Origin: Flavobacterium sp. ENC
Lineage (GTDB): Bacteria; Bacteroidota; Bacteroidia; Flavobacteriales; Flavobacteriaceae
DNA length: 64,000 bases
NCBI RefSeq assembly: GCF_020991415.1
Contig: NZ_JAJMOY010000014.1
Location: 25,664-89,663, forward strand
Reading direction: 5' to 3'
The notes under the pieces were generated by a model that did not search any database, was not told where the DNA came from, and saw only the letters and a list, made by a program, of their open reading frames with translations. This document shows positions 1 to 8,084 of this stretch, one piece after another (within the stretch, counting starts at the first letter, position 1; each line of letters opens with the position of its first letter). Both the position numbers and the translations under genes were made by a program.

Positions 1-174
1 GATTAAATCACCAACTAGTTTTGAGCTTCCGCTTGATTTTAATTCTTCTAATACAATTCCGTGTGCCTGTTCAATACACTTATCACAAATATGTGCATTG
101 ATACCTGCAATCAATAAATTGGTTTCTGGCTTTTTCCTTCCACAAAACGAACATTCTAATACTACTTTTGCCAT
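1..174 (-). CDS. clpX: ATP-dependent Clp protease ATP-binding subunit ClpX, N-terminal part
   Basis: Only the first 58 codons lie in the window; the gene runs off the left edge. The start is the ATG at 174. The translation begins MAKVVLECSFCGRKK and carries the four cysteines of the ClpX zinc-binding domain at about residues 8, 11, 30 and 33 (CSFC and CDKC), followed by the IEQAHGIVLEEL stretch typical of the family. ClpX is the hexameric AAA+ unfoldase that recognises substrates and feeds them to the ClpP protease; the zinc domain binds adaptors and substrates. It lies just downstream of clpP on the same strand, the usual clpP-clpX order, with about 75 bases between them that contain a palindrome. 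The AAA+ domain is outside the window and cannot be checked. Confidence 0.93.
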   Translation of the reverse strand, partial: MAKVVLECSFCGRKKPETNLLIAGINAHICDKCIEQAHGIVLEELKSSGSSKLVGDLI

Positions 175-186
175 TTTTTTTAGTTC

Positions 187-240
187 TCAGTCGCAGTTTA
201 AAGTCTCAGTCACCTATTGTAAACTGAGACTGTAAACTGA
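187..240. repeat. Imperfect intergenic palindrome between clpP and clpX
   Basis: Arms at 195-210 and 223-238 pair in 15 of 16 positions. The words CTCAGT and GTAAACTGA recur in and around the arms. It fills most of the clpP-clpX gap. It could fold as a hairpin in the transcript and adjust clpX expression, or be a dispersed intergenic element. There is no T-run on the minus-strand side, so it is not an obvious terminator. Confidence 0.6.
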
Positions 241-249
241 ATACTAATT

Positions 250-924
250 TTATCCTCTTCTCAACACTTCATCAATCATGCCATACTCTTTTGCTTCGTC
301 AGCTTTCATCCAGTAATCGCGTTCACTGTCTTTGTGTACTCTTTCAAAGGACTGTCCTGAATGCTGAGAGATGATGTTGTATAATTCATCTTTTAGTTTC
401 AGCATTTCACGCAAGTTGATTTCCATGTCAGTTGCAACTCCCTGAGCACCTCCTGATGGCTGGTGAATCATGACTCTTGAATGTGGTAAAGCAGAACGTT
501 TTCCTGCTGCACCTGCACATAATAAAACGGCTCCCATAGAAGCTGCCATTCCTGTACAGATTGTTGCTACATCCGGTTTGATGTACTGCATCGTGTCATA
601 AATTCCTAATCCGGCGTAAACACTTCCTCCAGGAGAATTTAAATAAATCTGAATATCTTTTGAAGCATCTGCACTTTCCAGGAAAAGCAACTGTGCCTGA
701 ACGATATTCGCGATCTGATCGTCGATACCTGTTCCTAAAAAGATAATTCTGTCCATCATTAATCTGGAGAACACGTCCAGTTGAGAAATATTCAACTGAC
801 GTTCTTCGATAATATACGGAGTCATATTAGTCGGGTTCATTGCAGCTACGATTTTATCGTAGTACATTGCGTTTACTCCCTGGTGCTTTGTAGCAAATTT
901 TTTGAATTCTTTACCGTAGTTCAT
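250..924 (-). CDS. clpP: ATP-dependent Clp protease proteolytic subunit ClpP
   Basis: This 224-residue serine peptidase forms the tetradecameric chamber that degrades proteins unfolded by ClpX. The catalytic triad is visible by alignment with the E. coli protein: Ser129 in GMAASMGA, His154 in MIHQP and Asp203 in SERDYWM. The oxyanion region NSPGGSV is at about 96-102. The N-terminus is about 20 residues longer than the E. coli precursor; the start is the ATG at 924. The downstream neighbour is clpX and the upstream neighbour is tig, giving the common tig-clpP-clpX order. A terminator-like hairpin after tig (1102-1145) suggests that clpP can be transcribed separately. Confidence 0.97.
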   Translation of the reverse strand: MNYGKEFKKFATKHQGVNAMYYDKIVAAMNPTNMTPYIIEERQLNISQLDVFSRLMMDRIIFLGTGIDDQIANIVQAQLLFLESADASKDIQIYLNSPGGSVYAGLGIYDTMQYIKPDVATICTGMAASMGAVLLCAGAAGKRSALPHSRVMIHQPSGGAQGVATDMEINLREMLKLKDELYNIISQHSGQSFERVHKDSERDYWMKADEAKEYGMIDEVLRRG

Positions 925-1024
925 ATTTTAAGTGTTCTAAGTTTTACGTTTTATCTATTCATTCTCCATCAAAGGTTATACCTCTTTCTAAAGGATGTCA
1001 ATTTGTCTTATTTTTGTTTTGAAA

Positions 1025-1087
1025 GTTTCAGGTTTCAGGTTTCAGGTTGCTTCACGTGCGTTCCAATAAAAACTTGAAACCTGAAAC
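1025..1087. repeat. Intergenic palindrome built from a 7-bp tandem word
   Basis: The left arm region contains GTTTCAG three times in tandem at 7-bp spacing (from 1025, 1032 and 1039). The right arm carries the complement. A 13-bp perfect match pairs 1025-1037 with 1075-1087. It lies between clpP and tig, upstream of the clpP start, so it may form a hairpin in the clpP leader. Confidence 0.7.
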
Positions 1088-1101
1088 AAAAATAAAAACT
1101 T

Positions 1102-1145
1102 AAAACAAAAAAAATGAGCGTCAGGAAAAAAATCTCCTGACGCTC
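1102..1145 (-). terminator. Rho-independent terminator after tig
   Basis: An 11-bp perfect stem (1116-1126 with 1135-1145, GAGCGTCAGGA) is followed on the minus strand by a run of eight T. It begins about 23 bases after the tig stop codon. Confidence 0.9.
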
Positions 1146-1168
1146 AAATATACTTATTTTTTTAGAAA

Positions 1169-2491
1169 TTATTCTCCGTAAGACGCAGCAATAAATTCGT
1201 CGTAAGTTACTTCTTTAGTTGTTGGATTTGCTTTTTCTTTAAATACTTCCAACAATTTTTCGGCTACTACCTGCTCAGAAAGTCTTTTTACTTCTTCCTG
1301 ATTCGATAAAACTCTGGCTACGATTCCCTGAACTTCTTCGTCAGTTGGGTTTGTTTGTCCAAATTGAGCCATTTGTTGTCTGATTGCTTTTGTTGTGAAA
1401 GCTTTCAAATCTTCAAATGTGATCTGAATATTGCTTTGAGCCATTGCTTTTCCTTCGATTAACTGGAAACGCAATCCTCTTTCAGATCTTGCATATTCCA
1501 CTTCAGCTTCTTCAGCAGAAAGTTTTTTCTCGCCAACAGTCTGTAACCATTTTTTAAGGAATTCAGCAGGTAAATCAAATTTAGTGCTTTCGATCAGGAA
1601 GTCCTGAACGTCCAACAATAATTTCTGGTCTGCCTGTTGTGCGAACTGCGCTTCTGCATCTTCTTTAATTTTAGATTTTAAATCTTCTAAAGAAGCTACT
1701 TTTCCTTCACCGAAAAGTTTATCAAATAATTCCTGGTTTAATTCTGCCAATTCAGCACCGTTGATTGCTTCGATAGTAAAATCTACTTCAATATCTAAAC
1801 CGTGAACGTCATCATGACCCACTTTCAGGTAATCCATTAACTGGTGGTCATCTTCGAACAAACCTTTAGTGCTTACTTTAACTACATCCCCAACTTTTTT
1901 ACCGATGAATTTATCCCCTGCTTTTTTGTTGAATGTAGCTACCGAAATTGTAGTAGTATTGTTGATTCCTTTTTCTTCGTTTGAGAAAGTTCCTGTCAAA
2001 TCTGAATCTGCAGCAACCACTTCTTGTGGAATTGGTTTTCCGAATTGTTTCTGGATACGCTCTACTTGTCCGTCTATTAATTTATCATCAGCCGTAACGA
2101 TATATTTTACGATATCATTTTTAGCTTCCAAATCAATTTCGAAATTTGGCACTAAACCAATTTCGTATTCGAAAGTTAGTTCTTCTGCATCCCAGTCAAA
2201 GTTTTCGTTTTCTTTTGCAAGAGGAGTTCCTAAAAGATTTAATCTTTCAGACTGAACAAAACGCTCTAAAGCCAAATCAACTACTTTTTTAACTTCTTCC
2301 TGCTTAATTGCTTTTCCGTATTGTTTTTCAACAAGGTCTTTAGGAACTTGTCCTTTTCTAAAACCTTTTACGGTAGCCAAAGGCATTTTTTCGTTTATTC
2401 TTTTTGCTACCTGACCTTTATAATCCATGTGAACAACTGTCATTACAATTGTTTCATTCACAGCGTCTGTTGCTATTCTTTTAATATCCAT
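1169..2491 (-). CDS. tig: Trigger factor, ribosome-associated peptidyl-prolyl isomerase chaperone
   Basis: This 440-residue protein is near the family's usual 430-450. It binds nascent chains at the ribosome exit tunnel. The N-terminal ribosome-binding domain is recognisable by a signature GFRKGQVP at about residues 43-50 (family consensus GFRxGKxP). The central region (about 150-240) corresponds to the FKBP-like domain, and the rest is the helical C-terminal chaperone domain with charged helices. The start at 2491 is supported by a good promoter 35 bases upstream (TTG-N20-TAATTTTG). The central domain is divergent, as is common in Bacteroidota, so isomerase activity is uncertain. It is followed by a strong terminator, then clpP and clpX. 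Confidence 0.95.
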   Translation of the reverse strand: MDIKRIATDAVNETIVMTVVHMDYKGQVAKRINEKMPLATVKGFRKGQVPKDLVEKQYGKAIKQEEVKKVVDLALERFVQSERLNLLGTPLAKENENFDWDAEELTFEYEIGLVPNFEIDLEAKNDIVKYIVTADDKLIDGQVERIQKQFGKPIPQEVVAADSDLTGTFSNEEKGINNTTTISVATFNKKAGDKFIGKKVGDVVKVSTKGLFEDDHQLMDYLKVGHDDVHGLDIEVDFTIEAINGAELAELNQELFDKLFGEGKVASLEDLKSKIKEDAEAQFAQQADQKLLLDVQDFLIESTKFDLPAEFLKKWLQTVGEKKLSAEEAEVEYARSERGLRFQLIEGKAMAQSNIQITFEDLKAFTTKAIRQQMAQFGQTNPTDEEVQGIVARVLSNQEEVKRLSEQVVAEKLLEVFKEKANPTTKEVTYDEFIAASYGE

Positions 2492-2525
2492 CTTCTTCTT
2501 TAATTTACATAATAAAATTGGGTTG

Positions 2526-2556
2526 CAAAATTATAAAATTTTTGCAACCCAGCCAA
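2526..2556 (-). promoter_or_regulatory. Promoter of tig
   Basis: On the minus strand, TTG (2554-2556) is followed after 20 bases by TAATTTTG (2526-2533), matching the Bacteroidota pattern TTG-N(17-23)-TAnnTTTG. An 11-bp inverted repeat (2520-2530 with 2540-2550, GGGTTGCAAAA type) overlaps the -7 box and could act as an operator. Confidence 0.65.
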
Positions 2557-2608
2557 GTTTTTAATCTATTGTATTTGAAGGACTTTTTATCCTGTTTTTA
2601 ATTTTGAT

Positions 2609-2953
2609 TTATTTATCGTCTCCTACTATTTTATAAGTAATAGACTGCAGTATAGATAATATAACACTAAATATTAACGCTGTCCAGAATGAATCAACCG
2701 CAAAACCTCCAACAATATTAGTACAAAGCATAATAATGACTGCATTAATTACCAATAAAAATAAGCCCAAAGTAATAACTGTTACCGGCAATGTCAGGAT
2801 GACTAATATAGGTTTTATAAAAATATTAAGCAACCCTAAAACCACTGCCACAATTACAGCTGTTCCAAAACTGGCCACGTGAACTCCTGATAATAAATTG
2901 GCGATTAACAAAACCAACGCTGCAGTAACAAGAAGTCTTAGTAATAATTTCAT
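2609..2953 (-). CDS. Phage-holin-family (DUF, YvlD-like) small membrane protein
   Basis: This 114-residue protein is almost entirely hydrophobic, with about four membrane segments (roughly residues 4-22, 30-50, 55-78 and 85-107). The motif VVLGLLNIFIKPILVILTLP matches the 'phage holin family protein' group (Phage_holin_4_2, Bacillus YvlD-like), which is widespread on bacterial chromosomes and not tied to prophages. The function is unknown; the holin name comes only from topology. It stands alone on the minus strand downstream of the esterase gene. The start is the ATG at 2953. No phage genes are nearby, so a role in lysis is not supported. Confidence 0.85.
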   Translation of the reverse strand: MKLLLRLLVTAALVLLIANLLSGVHVASFGTAVIVAVVLGLLNIFIKPILVILTLPVTVITLGLFLLVINAVIIMLCTNIVGGFAVDSFWTALIFSVILSILQSITYKIVGDDK

Positions 2954-3119
2954 AGTTTTTTTTGATTTAAAGTTTTAATAAAAGTAATGAATTTTATAAT
3001 TATCAACTACTGAATTGTTATTTTTTGCCATCGATTAAAGGATTGAAAAGATTTTTTTTCCAAACATTTTAATCTTAATCTGCGAGAATCATTTAATCTT
3101 TAACAAAAAACTTAATTAA

Positions 3120-3884
3120 TTATTCTTTCAAAAACGCAGTAGTCAATTCAAAAAACATTTTTGGATTTTCGGCATGAAGCCAGTGTCCTGCATTAGGAAT
3201 GGTTTCGAACTTCACCTTTGGGAAATGCTGACGTATCGCATCAAAATCGGCATCTAACACATAACCGGAATTTCCACCACGAATAAACAGTGTTGGCTTG
3301 TCGAAAACCAAACTTTCCGGCAAAGCGACACCAATTGCTTCGAGATTATTATTAAAAACAGCCAGATTAAATCGAAATGCTAATTGCCCAGATTCCTGCC
3401 AATATAAATTTTTCATCAAAAACTGACGTGTTCCAGAGTCCGGAACGTATTGCGACAAAATAGCTTCAACATCATTACGGCTTGGTTTTACAGAAAAATC
3501 AACTGCATTAAGACCTGCCAAAATATCCTGGTGGTGCTGTTTGTAAAACTTCGGACCAATATCTGCCACAATTAGTTTATCTACAATTTCCGGATGTGTA
3601 GTGGCAAAAAGCATAGCTACTTTCCCTCCCATCGAGTGTCCTAAAATATCTGTTTTAGTTAACTGATTGGCCTGACAATATTCGAATACATCCTGAACCA
3701 TGGCTTCATAACTCCATTCATCCGAATGAAAACTGCGTCCGTGATTTCGTAAATCTAAAATATGAACCTGAAATCCGGCTTCCACATATTGTCCGGCAAG
3801 TGTTTTCCAGTTATCAGACATTCCCAGAAATCCGTGCATAATGATAAATGGTTTTCCTTCACCTTCTATTTTTGAGTATAACAT
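3120..3884 (-). CDS. Alpha/beta-fold hydrolase (YbfF-like esterase)
   Basis: The product is 254 residues from the ATG at 3884; a longer reading from 3920 would add 12 lysine-rich residues and is less likely because homologues start MLYSKIEG. The oxyanion-loop motif HGFLG is at about residues 17-21. The nucleophile elbow is GHSMGG with Ser84. The catalytic His is His234 in AGHWLHAENP. The pattern DLRNHGRS at about 44-51 is typical of the YbfF esterase group, which hydrolyses short acyl esters or thioesters; the natural substrate is not known. The protein has no signal peptide, so it is probably cytoplasmic. It lies 131 bases downstream of pdxJ on the same strand. Confidence 0.9.
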   Translation of the reverse strand: MLYSKIEGEGKPFIIMHGFLGMSDNWKTLAGQYVEAGFQVHILDLRNHGRSFHSDEWSYEAMVQDVFEYCQANQLTKTDILGHSMGGKVAMLFATTHPEIVDKLIVADIGPKFYKQHHQDILAGLNAVDFSVKPSRNDVEAILSQYVPDSGTRQFLMKNLYWQESGQLAFRFNLAVFNNNLEAIGVALPESLVFDKPTLFIRGGNSGYVLDADFDAIRQHFPKVKFETIPNAGHWLHAENPKMFFELTTAFLKE

Positions 3885-4014
3885 TTTATATTTTTTTTTA
3901 TTGAAAAATTTATTCCGCAAAGACTCACAAAAGTTTTACGCAAAGAAGCACAAAATTTCTCTGAGAATCTCTGTGTTTTTTTTTGTATCTCTGAGAAATA
4001 ACTCTTTACAAATC

Positions 4015-4728
4015 TTACTTCAATTTATTCAAATACATGTTCACCACATTATCCAAACCAAGATAAAGTGCTTCTGCAATTAAGGCATGTCCAATAGAAA
4101 CCTCTAATAATCCCGGAATATTTTGTTTGAAAAACTGAATATTATCCAGGCTTAAATCATGACCTGCATTAATTCCGAGACCTAATTCGTTGGCTAAGAC
4201 TGCAGCTTTCACATAAGGATCTATTCCGTTTTTGTTTCCCAGCTGATATTCGTGCGCAAAAGCTTCTGTGTACAATTCGATTCTTTCCGTTCCGGTTTTT
4301 TTTGCTCCTTCGATCATTTCTAAAACCGGATCAACAAAAATGGAGGTTCTGATTCCGTTACGCTGAAATTCCTGGATTACTTCACTTAAATAAGACTGGT
4401 TTTTAATCGTGTCCCAACCTGCAGAAGAGGTAATAGCACCAATGGCATCCGGCACCAGAGTAACCTGAGTCGGTTTGCACTCCAGAACCAAATCAATAAA
4501 ATTATGCTGTGGATTTCCTTCTATATTATATTCGGTATGTACTATGGCTTTTAAATCACGTGCATCCTGATAACGAATATGACGTTCATCGGGACGTGGA
4601 TGAATGGTGATTCCCTGACCGCCAAAATTCTGAATATCTGTCGCTACTTTTAGTAAATCAGGAACATTTCCGCCACGCGCATTTCTGAGGGTTGCAATTT
4701 TATTGATATTTACACTTAATTTTGTCAT
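4015..4728 (-). CDS. pdxJ: Pyridoxine 5'-phosphate synthase PdxJ
   Basis: This 237-residue enzyme condenses 1-deoxyxylulose 5-phosphate with 3-amino-2-oxopropyl phosphate, the last ring-forming step of the DXP-dependent vitamin B6 route. It has the family's N-terminal signature VNINKIATLRNARG at about 6-19 and the active-site segment ITIHPRPDERHIR, with His43, Arg45 and His50 corresponding to the E. coli phosphate- and substrate-binding residues. A C-terminal GHALIAEALYLGL motif is also present. The length matches the family (about 240). The start is the ATG at 4728, preceded by a TATTTTTG -7 box at 4771-4778. Confidence 0.96.
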   Translation of the reverse strand: MTKLSVNINKIATLRNARGGNVPDLLKVATDIQNFGGQGITIHPRPDERHIRYQDARDLKAIVHTEYNIEGNPQHNFIDLVLECKPTQVTLVPDAIGAITSSAGWDTIKNQSYLSEVIQEFQRNGIRTSIFVDPVLEMIEGAKKTGTERIELYTEAFAHEYQLGNKNGIDPYVKAAVLANELGLGINAGHDLSLDNIQFFKQNIPGLLEVSIGHALIAEALYLGLDNVVNMYLNKLK

Positions 4729-4756
4729 ATAAAGAGATAATTAATTCTAGTAACAT

Positions 4757-4778
4757 TATATTTGTTACCACAAAAATA
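4757..4778. promoter_or_regulatory. Divergent promoter region of pdxJ and the CBS-ACT gene
   Basis: A minus-strand TATTTTTG box (4771-4778) faces pdxJ, and a plus-strand TATATTTG box (4757-4764) faces the CBS gene. They overlap a GTAACA/TGTTAC dyad (4750-4755 and 4763-4768). No clear TTG -33 element is seen for either. The closeness of the two boxes means that the polymerases would compete or share an operator. Confidence 0.4.
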
Positions 4779-4844
4779 CAAAGTAAAACGTAGCAGTTTT
4801 TGCTATTTTTTGATTATTTTGCAATAAATATCTACAACTGATTT

Positions 4845-5504
4845 ATGACAGAAATTACCAACTATATCACAAACGATTTTCGAGCAATCGACAGCCAGGA
4901 AACGATAGCGTCGGTTCAGGACTTCTTCGCCGACGTAAATTTTTCACATTTTCCGGTTTTAGAAAACGGTATTTTCATTGGAAGCATCGCTTCTGATGAT
5001 GTTGAAACTTTTGATACTGACAAGAAAGCTATCGATTACAAATACACTTTAGAGCGCTTTTTTGCACGAAAATCAATGATTTGGCTAGACCTTTTAGAAG
5101 TTTTTGCTAAAAATCATACCAATACTGTTCCGGTTCTGGACGAAAACAATACTTATATCGGCTATTATGAAATGGAAGATATTATGAAGTTTTTTAAGGA
5201 AACCCCATTTTTAAAAGAGCAAGGCGGCATTATTATCGTTCAAAAAGGAATTGTAGATTATTCCATGAGTCAGATCACCCAGATTGTAGAAAGCAACAAC
5301 GGTAAAATTTTAGGCTGTTTCATATCCGAAGCTGATATGGAAAATGTTCAGATTACAATAAAGATCGGATTGGGGGCAATGAACGAAATCATTCAGACTT
5401 TCAGGAGGTATAATTACGAGATTATTTCTGAACACCAGGAAGACACTTATATCAACAGTTTAAAAGAACGTTCTGATTATTTAGACAAATACCTTAATAT
5501 ATAA
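4845..5504 (+). CDS. CBS-domain pair protein with ACT-like C-terminus
   Basis: This 219-residue soluble protein has two CBS motifs in the first half (about residues 5-60 and 70-128; for example FSHFPVLENGIFIGSI and NTVPVLDENNTYIGYYEMEDI). A C-terminal part (about 130-205) has the beta-alpha-beta pattern of an ACT-like domain. CBS pairs bind adenine nucleotides and usually act as energy or ligand sensors. No catalytic domain is attached, so it probably regulates a partner. In Bacteroidota this gene is commonly found between pdxJ and nadK, as here; an NAD- or nucleotide-linked role is therefore a guess from context. It is followed by a long palindrome and then nadK. Confidence 0.88.
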   Translation: MTEITNYITNDFRAIDSQETIASVQDFFADVNFSHFPVLENGIFIGSIASDDVETFDTDKKAIDYKYTLERFFARKSMIWLDLLEVFAKNHTNTVPVLDENNTYIGYYEMEDIMKFFKETPFLKEQGGIIIVQKGIVDYSMSQITQIVESNNGKILGCFISEADMENVQITIKIGLGAMNEIIQTFRRYNYEIISEHQEDTYINSLKERSDYLDKYLNI

Positions 5505-5512
5505 AATTAGAA

Positions 5513-5583
5513 AATTAGATAATGAGTCAACTGGATAATTCCTGACCCATTATCCGATTATCCGATTGACTCATTATCTAATT
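5513..5583. repeat. Perfect 18-bp nested palindrome between the CBS gene and nadK
   Basis: Arms 5513-5530 and 5566-5583 are perfectly complementary. Inside them the word GGATAAT and its complement ATTATCC recur, giving a second, inner hairpin option. The element ends 7 bases before the nadK start codon, so it would form the nadK 5' leader if transcription reads through from the CBS gene. Confidence 0.85.
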
Positions 5584-5590
5584 GTAAAAA

Positions 5591-6475
5591 ATGAAAGTAG
5601 CCATTTACGGACAATATTATCAAAACAGTACCGAGCCTATCATAAAAGATATTTTCTCGTTTTTCCATTCGAATAATGTTGAGATGGTAATTGAAGAAAA
5701 TTTCCTGAAGATGCTTTATGAAAAGCAGCTCGTTAACAATGACTATACGACCTTTTCACAAAGTACTTCATTAGATGATAGCTTTGAAATGTTGATCAGT
5801 ATTGGCGGTGACGGAACTATCCTGAGAGCTGCCACCCTGGTTCGCAATTCGGGCGTTCCTATTTTGGGAATCAACGCAGGACGGTTAGGATTTCTGGCTA
5901 CAGTTCAAAAGGAAAACATTGACAGCTTTTTACAATTTGTAATCGACAAAAACTACACCACCTCAGAAAGAACATTACTGAGTTTGACCTGCGAGCCGGA
6001 AAATGATGCTATTGCAGAAATGAATTTTGCCATGAACGAGGTTACCGTAAGCAGAAAAGACACCACCTCGATGATTACTGTCGAAACCTACCTGAACAAT
6101 GAATATCTGAATTCTTACTGGGCTGACGGATTAATCATATCGACACCAACGGGATCTACAGGGTACTCCTTAAGCTGTGGAGGCCCGTTATTAACGCCCG
6201 AAGTAAAAAGTCTGGTCATTACACCAATTGCTCCTCACAACTTAACCGCAAGACCACTTGTCATACCGGACGACACCGAGGTAAAACTTCGCGTTTCAGG
6301 AAGAGAAGATCAATATCTGGTTTCCCTTGATTCCAGGATTTCTTCCGTAAAAAATGAATCCATCCTCACGATTAAAAAAACAGATTTTAAAATAAAAATG
6401 GTTGAAATTCCAGGCGAAACTTTCCTGAAAACCTTAAGAAATAAATTGCTTTGGGGAGAAGATAAGAGAAATTAA
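5591..6475 (+). CDS. nadK: NAD kinase
   Basis: This 294-residue enzyme phosphorylates NAD to NADP. It shows the nucleotide-binding and catalytic signature GGDGT at residues 72-76, the NAGRLGFLA motif at about 95-103, and the substrate-binding TPTGSTGYSLSCGGPL motif in the second half. These are all diagnostic of the NadK family. The length is normal. The ATG at 5591 lies directly behind a stable palindrome, which may affect ribosome access. It is on the same strand as the upstream CBS protein and could be cotranscribed with it; the downstream outer-membrane block has its own promoter. Confidence 0.97.
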   Translation: MKVAIYGQYYQNSTEPIIKDIFSFFHSNNVEMVIEENFLKMLYEKQLVNNDYTTFSQSTSLDDSFEMLISIGGDGTILRAATLVRNSGVPILGINAGRLGFLATVQKENIDSFLQFVIDKNYTTSERTLLSLTCEPENDAIAEMNFAMNEVTVSRKDTTSMITVETYLNNEYLNSYWADGLIISTPTGSTGYSLSCGGPLLTPEVKSLVITPIAPHNLTARPLVIPDDTEVKLRVSGREDQYLVSLDSRISSVKNESILTIKKTDFKIKMVEIPGETFLKTLRNKLLWGEDKRN

Positions 6476-6601
6476 TCTCTTTTCTGATTCGCTGCTATAC
6501 GATTATAGTACTTTTTCCCGTTCTGCCTGTAGTGAATCTTCATTAAATGTCTCAAAATCATAATGTAAATTGAAAAAAAAGCACATTTAACTAAACAAAC
6601 G

Positions 6602-6630
6602 TTGATTCGTATTGATAATTATTATATTTG
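6602..6630 (+). promoter_or_regulatory. Promoter of the DUF6089-uppS-bamA unit
   Basis: TTG (6602-6604), an 18-base spacer and TATATTTG (6623-6630) match the Bacteroidota housekeeping promoter. The start codon at 6649 is about 14 bases past the expected transcription start. Confidence 0.75.
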
Positions 6631-6648
6631 CACGCAATTTTTAATTAA

Positions 6649-7332
6649 ATGAAGAAAATTTTTAATTTATTGTTATGTTTTTTCCCCTTTATTACACTGA
6701 ACGCTCAAATCAATGAGATCGGTGTTTTTCTTGGCGGAAGTAACTTTGTTGGTGACGTGGGAAATACAAGTTATGTTTCTCCTGAGAAGCCGGCGTTTGG
6801 TATTTTGTATAAGTGGAACAAAAGCCCCCGTCATTCCTATCGATTTTCGTATACACAATCAGGCGTTATCGGAAACGACCTTGATTCCAAAGAAACGGGA
6901 CGCAACAGAAGAGGTTACAAATTCAAAAACAATATCAAGGAACTTTCTGCGGGTTTAGAATTTAACTTTTTCGATTTTAATCTTCATGATTACCATCCAA
7001 AAATTACACCTTATATATATTCCGGATTAAGTTTCTTTACTTTTGATGAATTACATGTATCAGGAGGAAAAACTATAAAGGATAAAAATTCGAACTCAAT
7101 TGCTATACCTATAATATTAGGTATAAAATCGAATGTAACTCCTCATTTAATTTTAGGAGCTGAAGTGGGTGCACGCTACACGTTTACTGACAATATTGAC
7201 GGAAGTAATCCGGACAATGGAAACTTAGCCCCTCTACGTTTTGGAAATTTAAATAATAATGACTGGTATGTCTTTTCGGGTATCACTTTAACTTATACCT
7301 TTGGACAAAAACCTTGCTATTGCGCAGAATAA
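6649..7332 (+). CDS. DUF6089-family outer-membrane beta-barrel protein
   Basis: This 227-residue protein has a classic signal peptide ending LNAQ at about residue 20. The rest is alternating aromatic and polar strands ending in TYTFGQ, typical of a small eight-strand-like outer-membrane barrel. The opening EIGVFLGGSNFVGDVG is characteristic of the DUF6089 group, which sits upstream of uppS and bamA in flavobacteria. The function is not known. It is the first gene of the envelope operon, 4 bases from the uppS start, so a role in outer-membrane assembly is plausible but unproven. An unusual tail, CYCAE, follows the last predicted strand. Confidence 0.8.
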   Translation: MKKIFNLLLCFFPFITLNAQINEIGVFLGGSNFVGDVGNTSYVSPEKPAFGILYKWNKSPRHSYRFSYTQSGVIGNDLDSKETGRNRRGYKFKNNIKELSAGLEFNFFDFNLHDYHPKITPYIYSGLSFFTFDELHVSGGKTIKDKNSNSIAIPIILGIKSNVTPHLILGAEVGARYTFTDNIDGSNPDNGNLAPLRFGNLNNNDWYVFSGITLTYTFGQKPCYCAE

Positions 7333-7336
7333 TAAA

Positions 7337-8077
7337 ATGAACTTACTAGACTCTATAGATCAAACAAATTTACCCAAACATCTGGCCATTATCATGGACG
7401 GAAATGGCCGTTGGGCCAAACAACAAGGTTTTTTAAGGGCATTTGGCCATGAAAATGGAACAAAATCCGTAAAAAAAACGATTACAACCTGTGCCAAACT
7501 AGGCATTGAGTATTTAACCCTGTATGCTTTTTCAACAGAAAACTGGAATCGTCCTAAACTCGAAGTTGAAGCCCTGATGAAAATACTAATCAATTCCTTA
7601 AAAAAGGAGCTGGTTACTTTGCAGGAAAATAACATCAGACTGAATGCCATTGGAAATCTTGACAAATTACCAAAATCGGCTCAAAAAGAACTTTTGGATG
7701 TTATTGAAAAAACAAAAAACAATACGCGTCTTACGCTAACACTGGCTTTAAGTTACGGATCACGAGAAGAATTGGTAAATGCTGTGAGAATCATCAGTGA
7801 TAAAGTTAAAAATAATATAATTTCAATAGACACTATTGACGATTCAATTATAAATGAGCATCTTTACACGCAAAATTTACCTGACGTAGATTTATTAATA
7901 CGAACAAGTGGAGAACATAGAATAAGTAACTTTTTGCTGTGGCAGATTGCCTATGCAGAATTATATTTTACTAATGTCTTGTGGCCAGACTTTAAAGACC
8001 AGGATTTATATGAGGCTATTATTAGTTATCAAAAAAGAGAACGTAGATTTGGAAAAACCAGTGAACAAATTAAATAA
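7337..8077 (+). CDS. uppS: Isoprenyl transferase (undecaprenyl diphosphate synthase)
   Basis: This 246-residue cis-prenyltransferase makes the C55 lipid carrier for peptidoglycan and other glycans from farnesyl and isopentenyl diphosphate. The catalytic MDGNGRWA motif is at about 20-27 with Asp21. The C-terminal signature DLLIRTSGEHRISNFLLWQ and ELYFTNVLWPDF is complete. The ATG at 7337 is chosen because homologues start near it; a 12-residue upstream extension would overlap the preceding gene. It lies between the DUF6089 gene and bamA, the common Bacteroidota order that links lipid carrier synthesis with outer-membrane assembly. Confidence 0.96.
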   Translation: MNLLDSIDQTNLPKHLAIIMDGNGRWAKQQGFLRAFGHENGTKSVKKTITTCAKLGIEYLTLYAFSTENWNRPKLEVEALMKILINSLKKELVTLQENNIRLNAIGNLDKLPKSAQKELLDVIEKTKNNTRLTLTLALSYGSREELVNAVRIISDKVKNNIISIDTIDDSIINEHLYTQNLPDVDLLIRTSGEHRISNFLLWQIAYAELYFTNVLWPDFKDQDLYEAIISYQKRERRFGKTSEQIK

Positions 8078-8084
8078 TTTTTTA

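Noticed and set aside
781..1077. 98-residue plus-strand frame over the clpP start and the GTTTCAG repeats
   Set aside because: Low-complexity Phe/Leu-rich translation, antisense to clpP for half its length.
2609..2953. Holin name suggesting a prophage
   Set aside because: No phage structural, integrase or lysis genes are nearby; the family is chromosomal and widespread.
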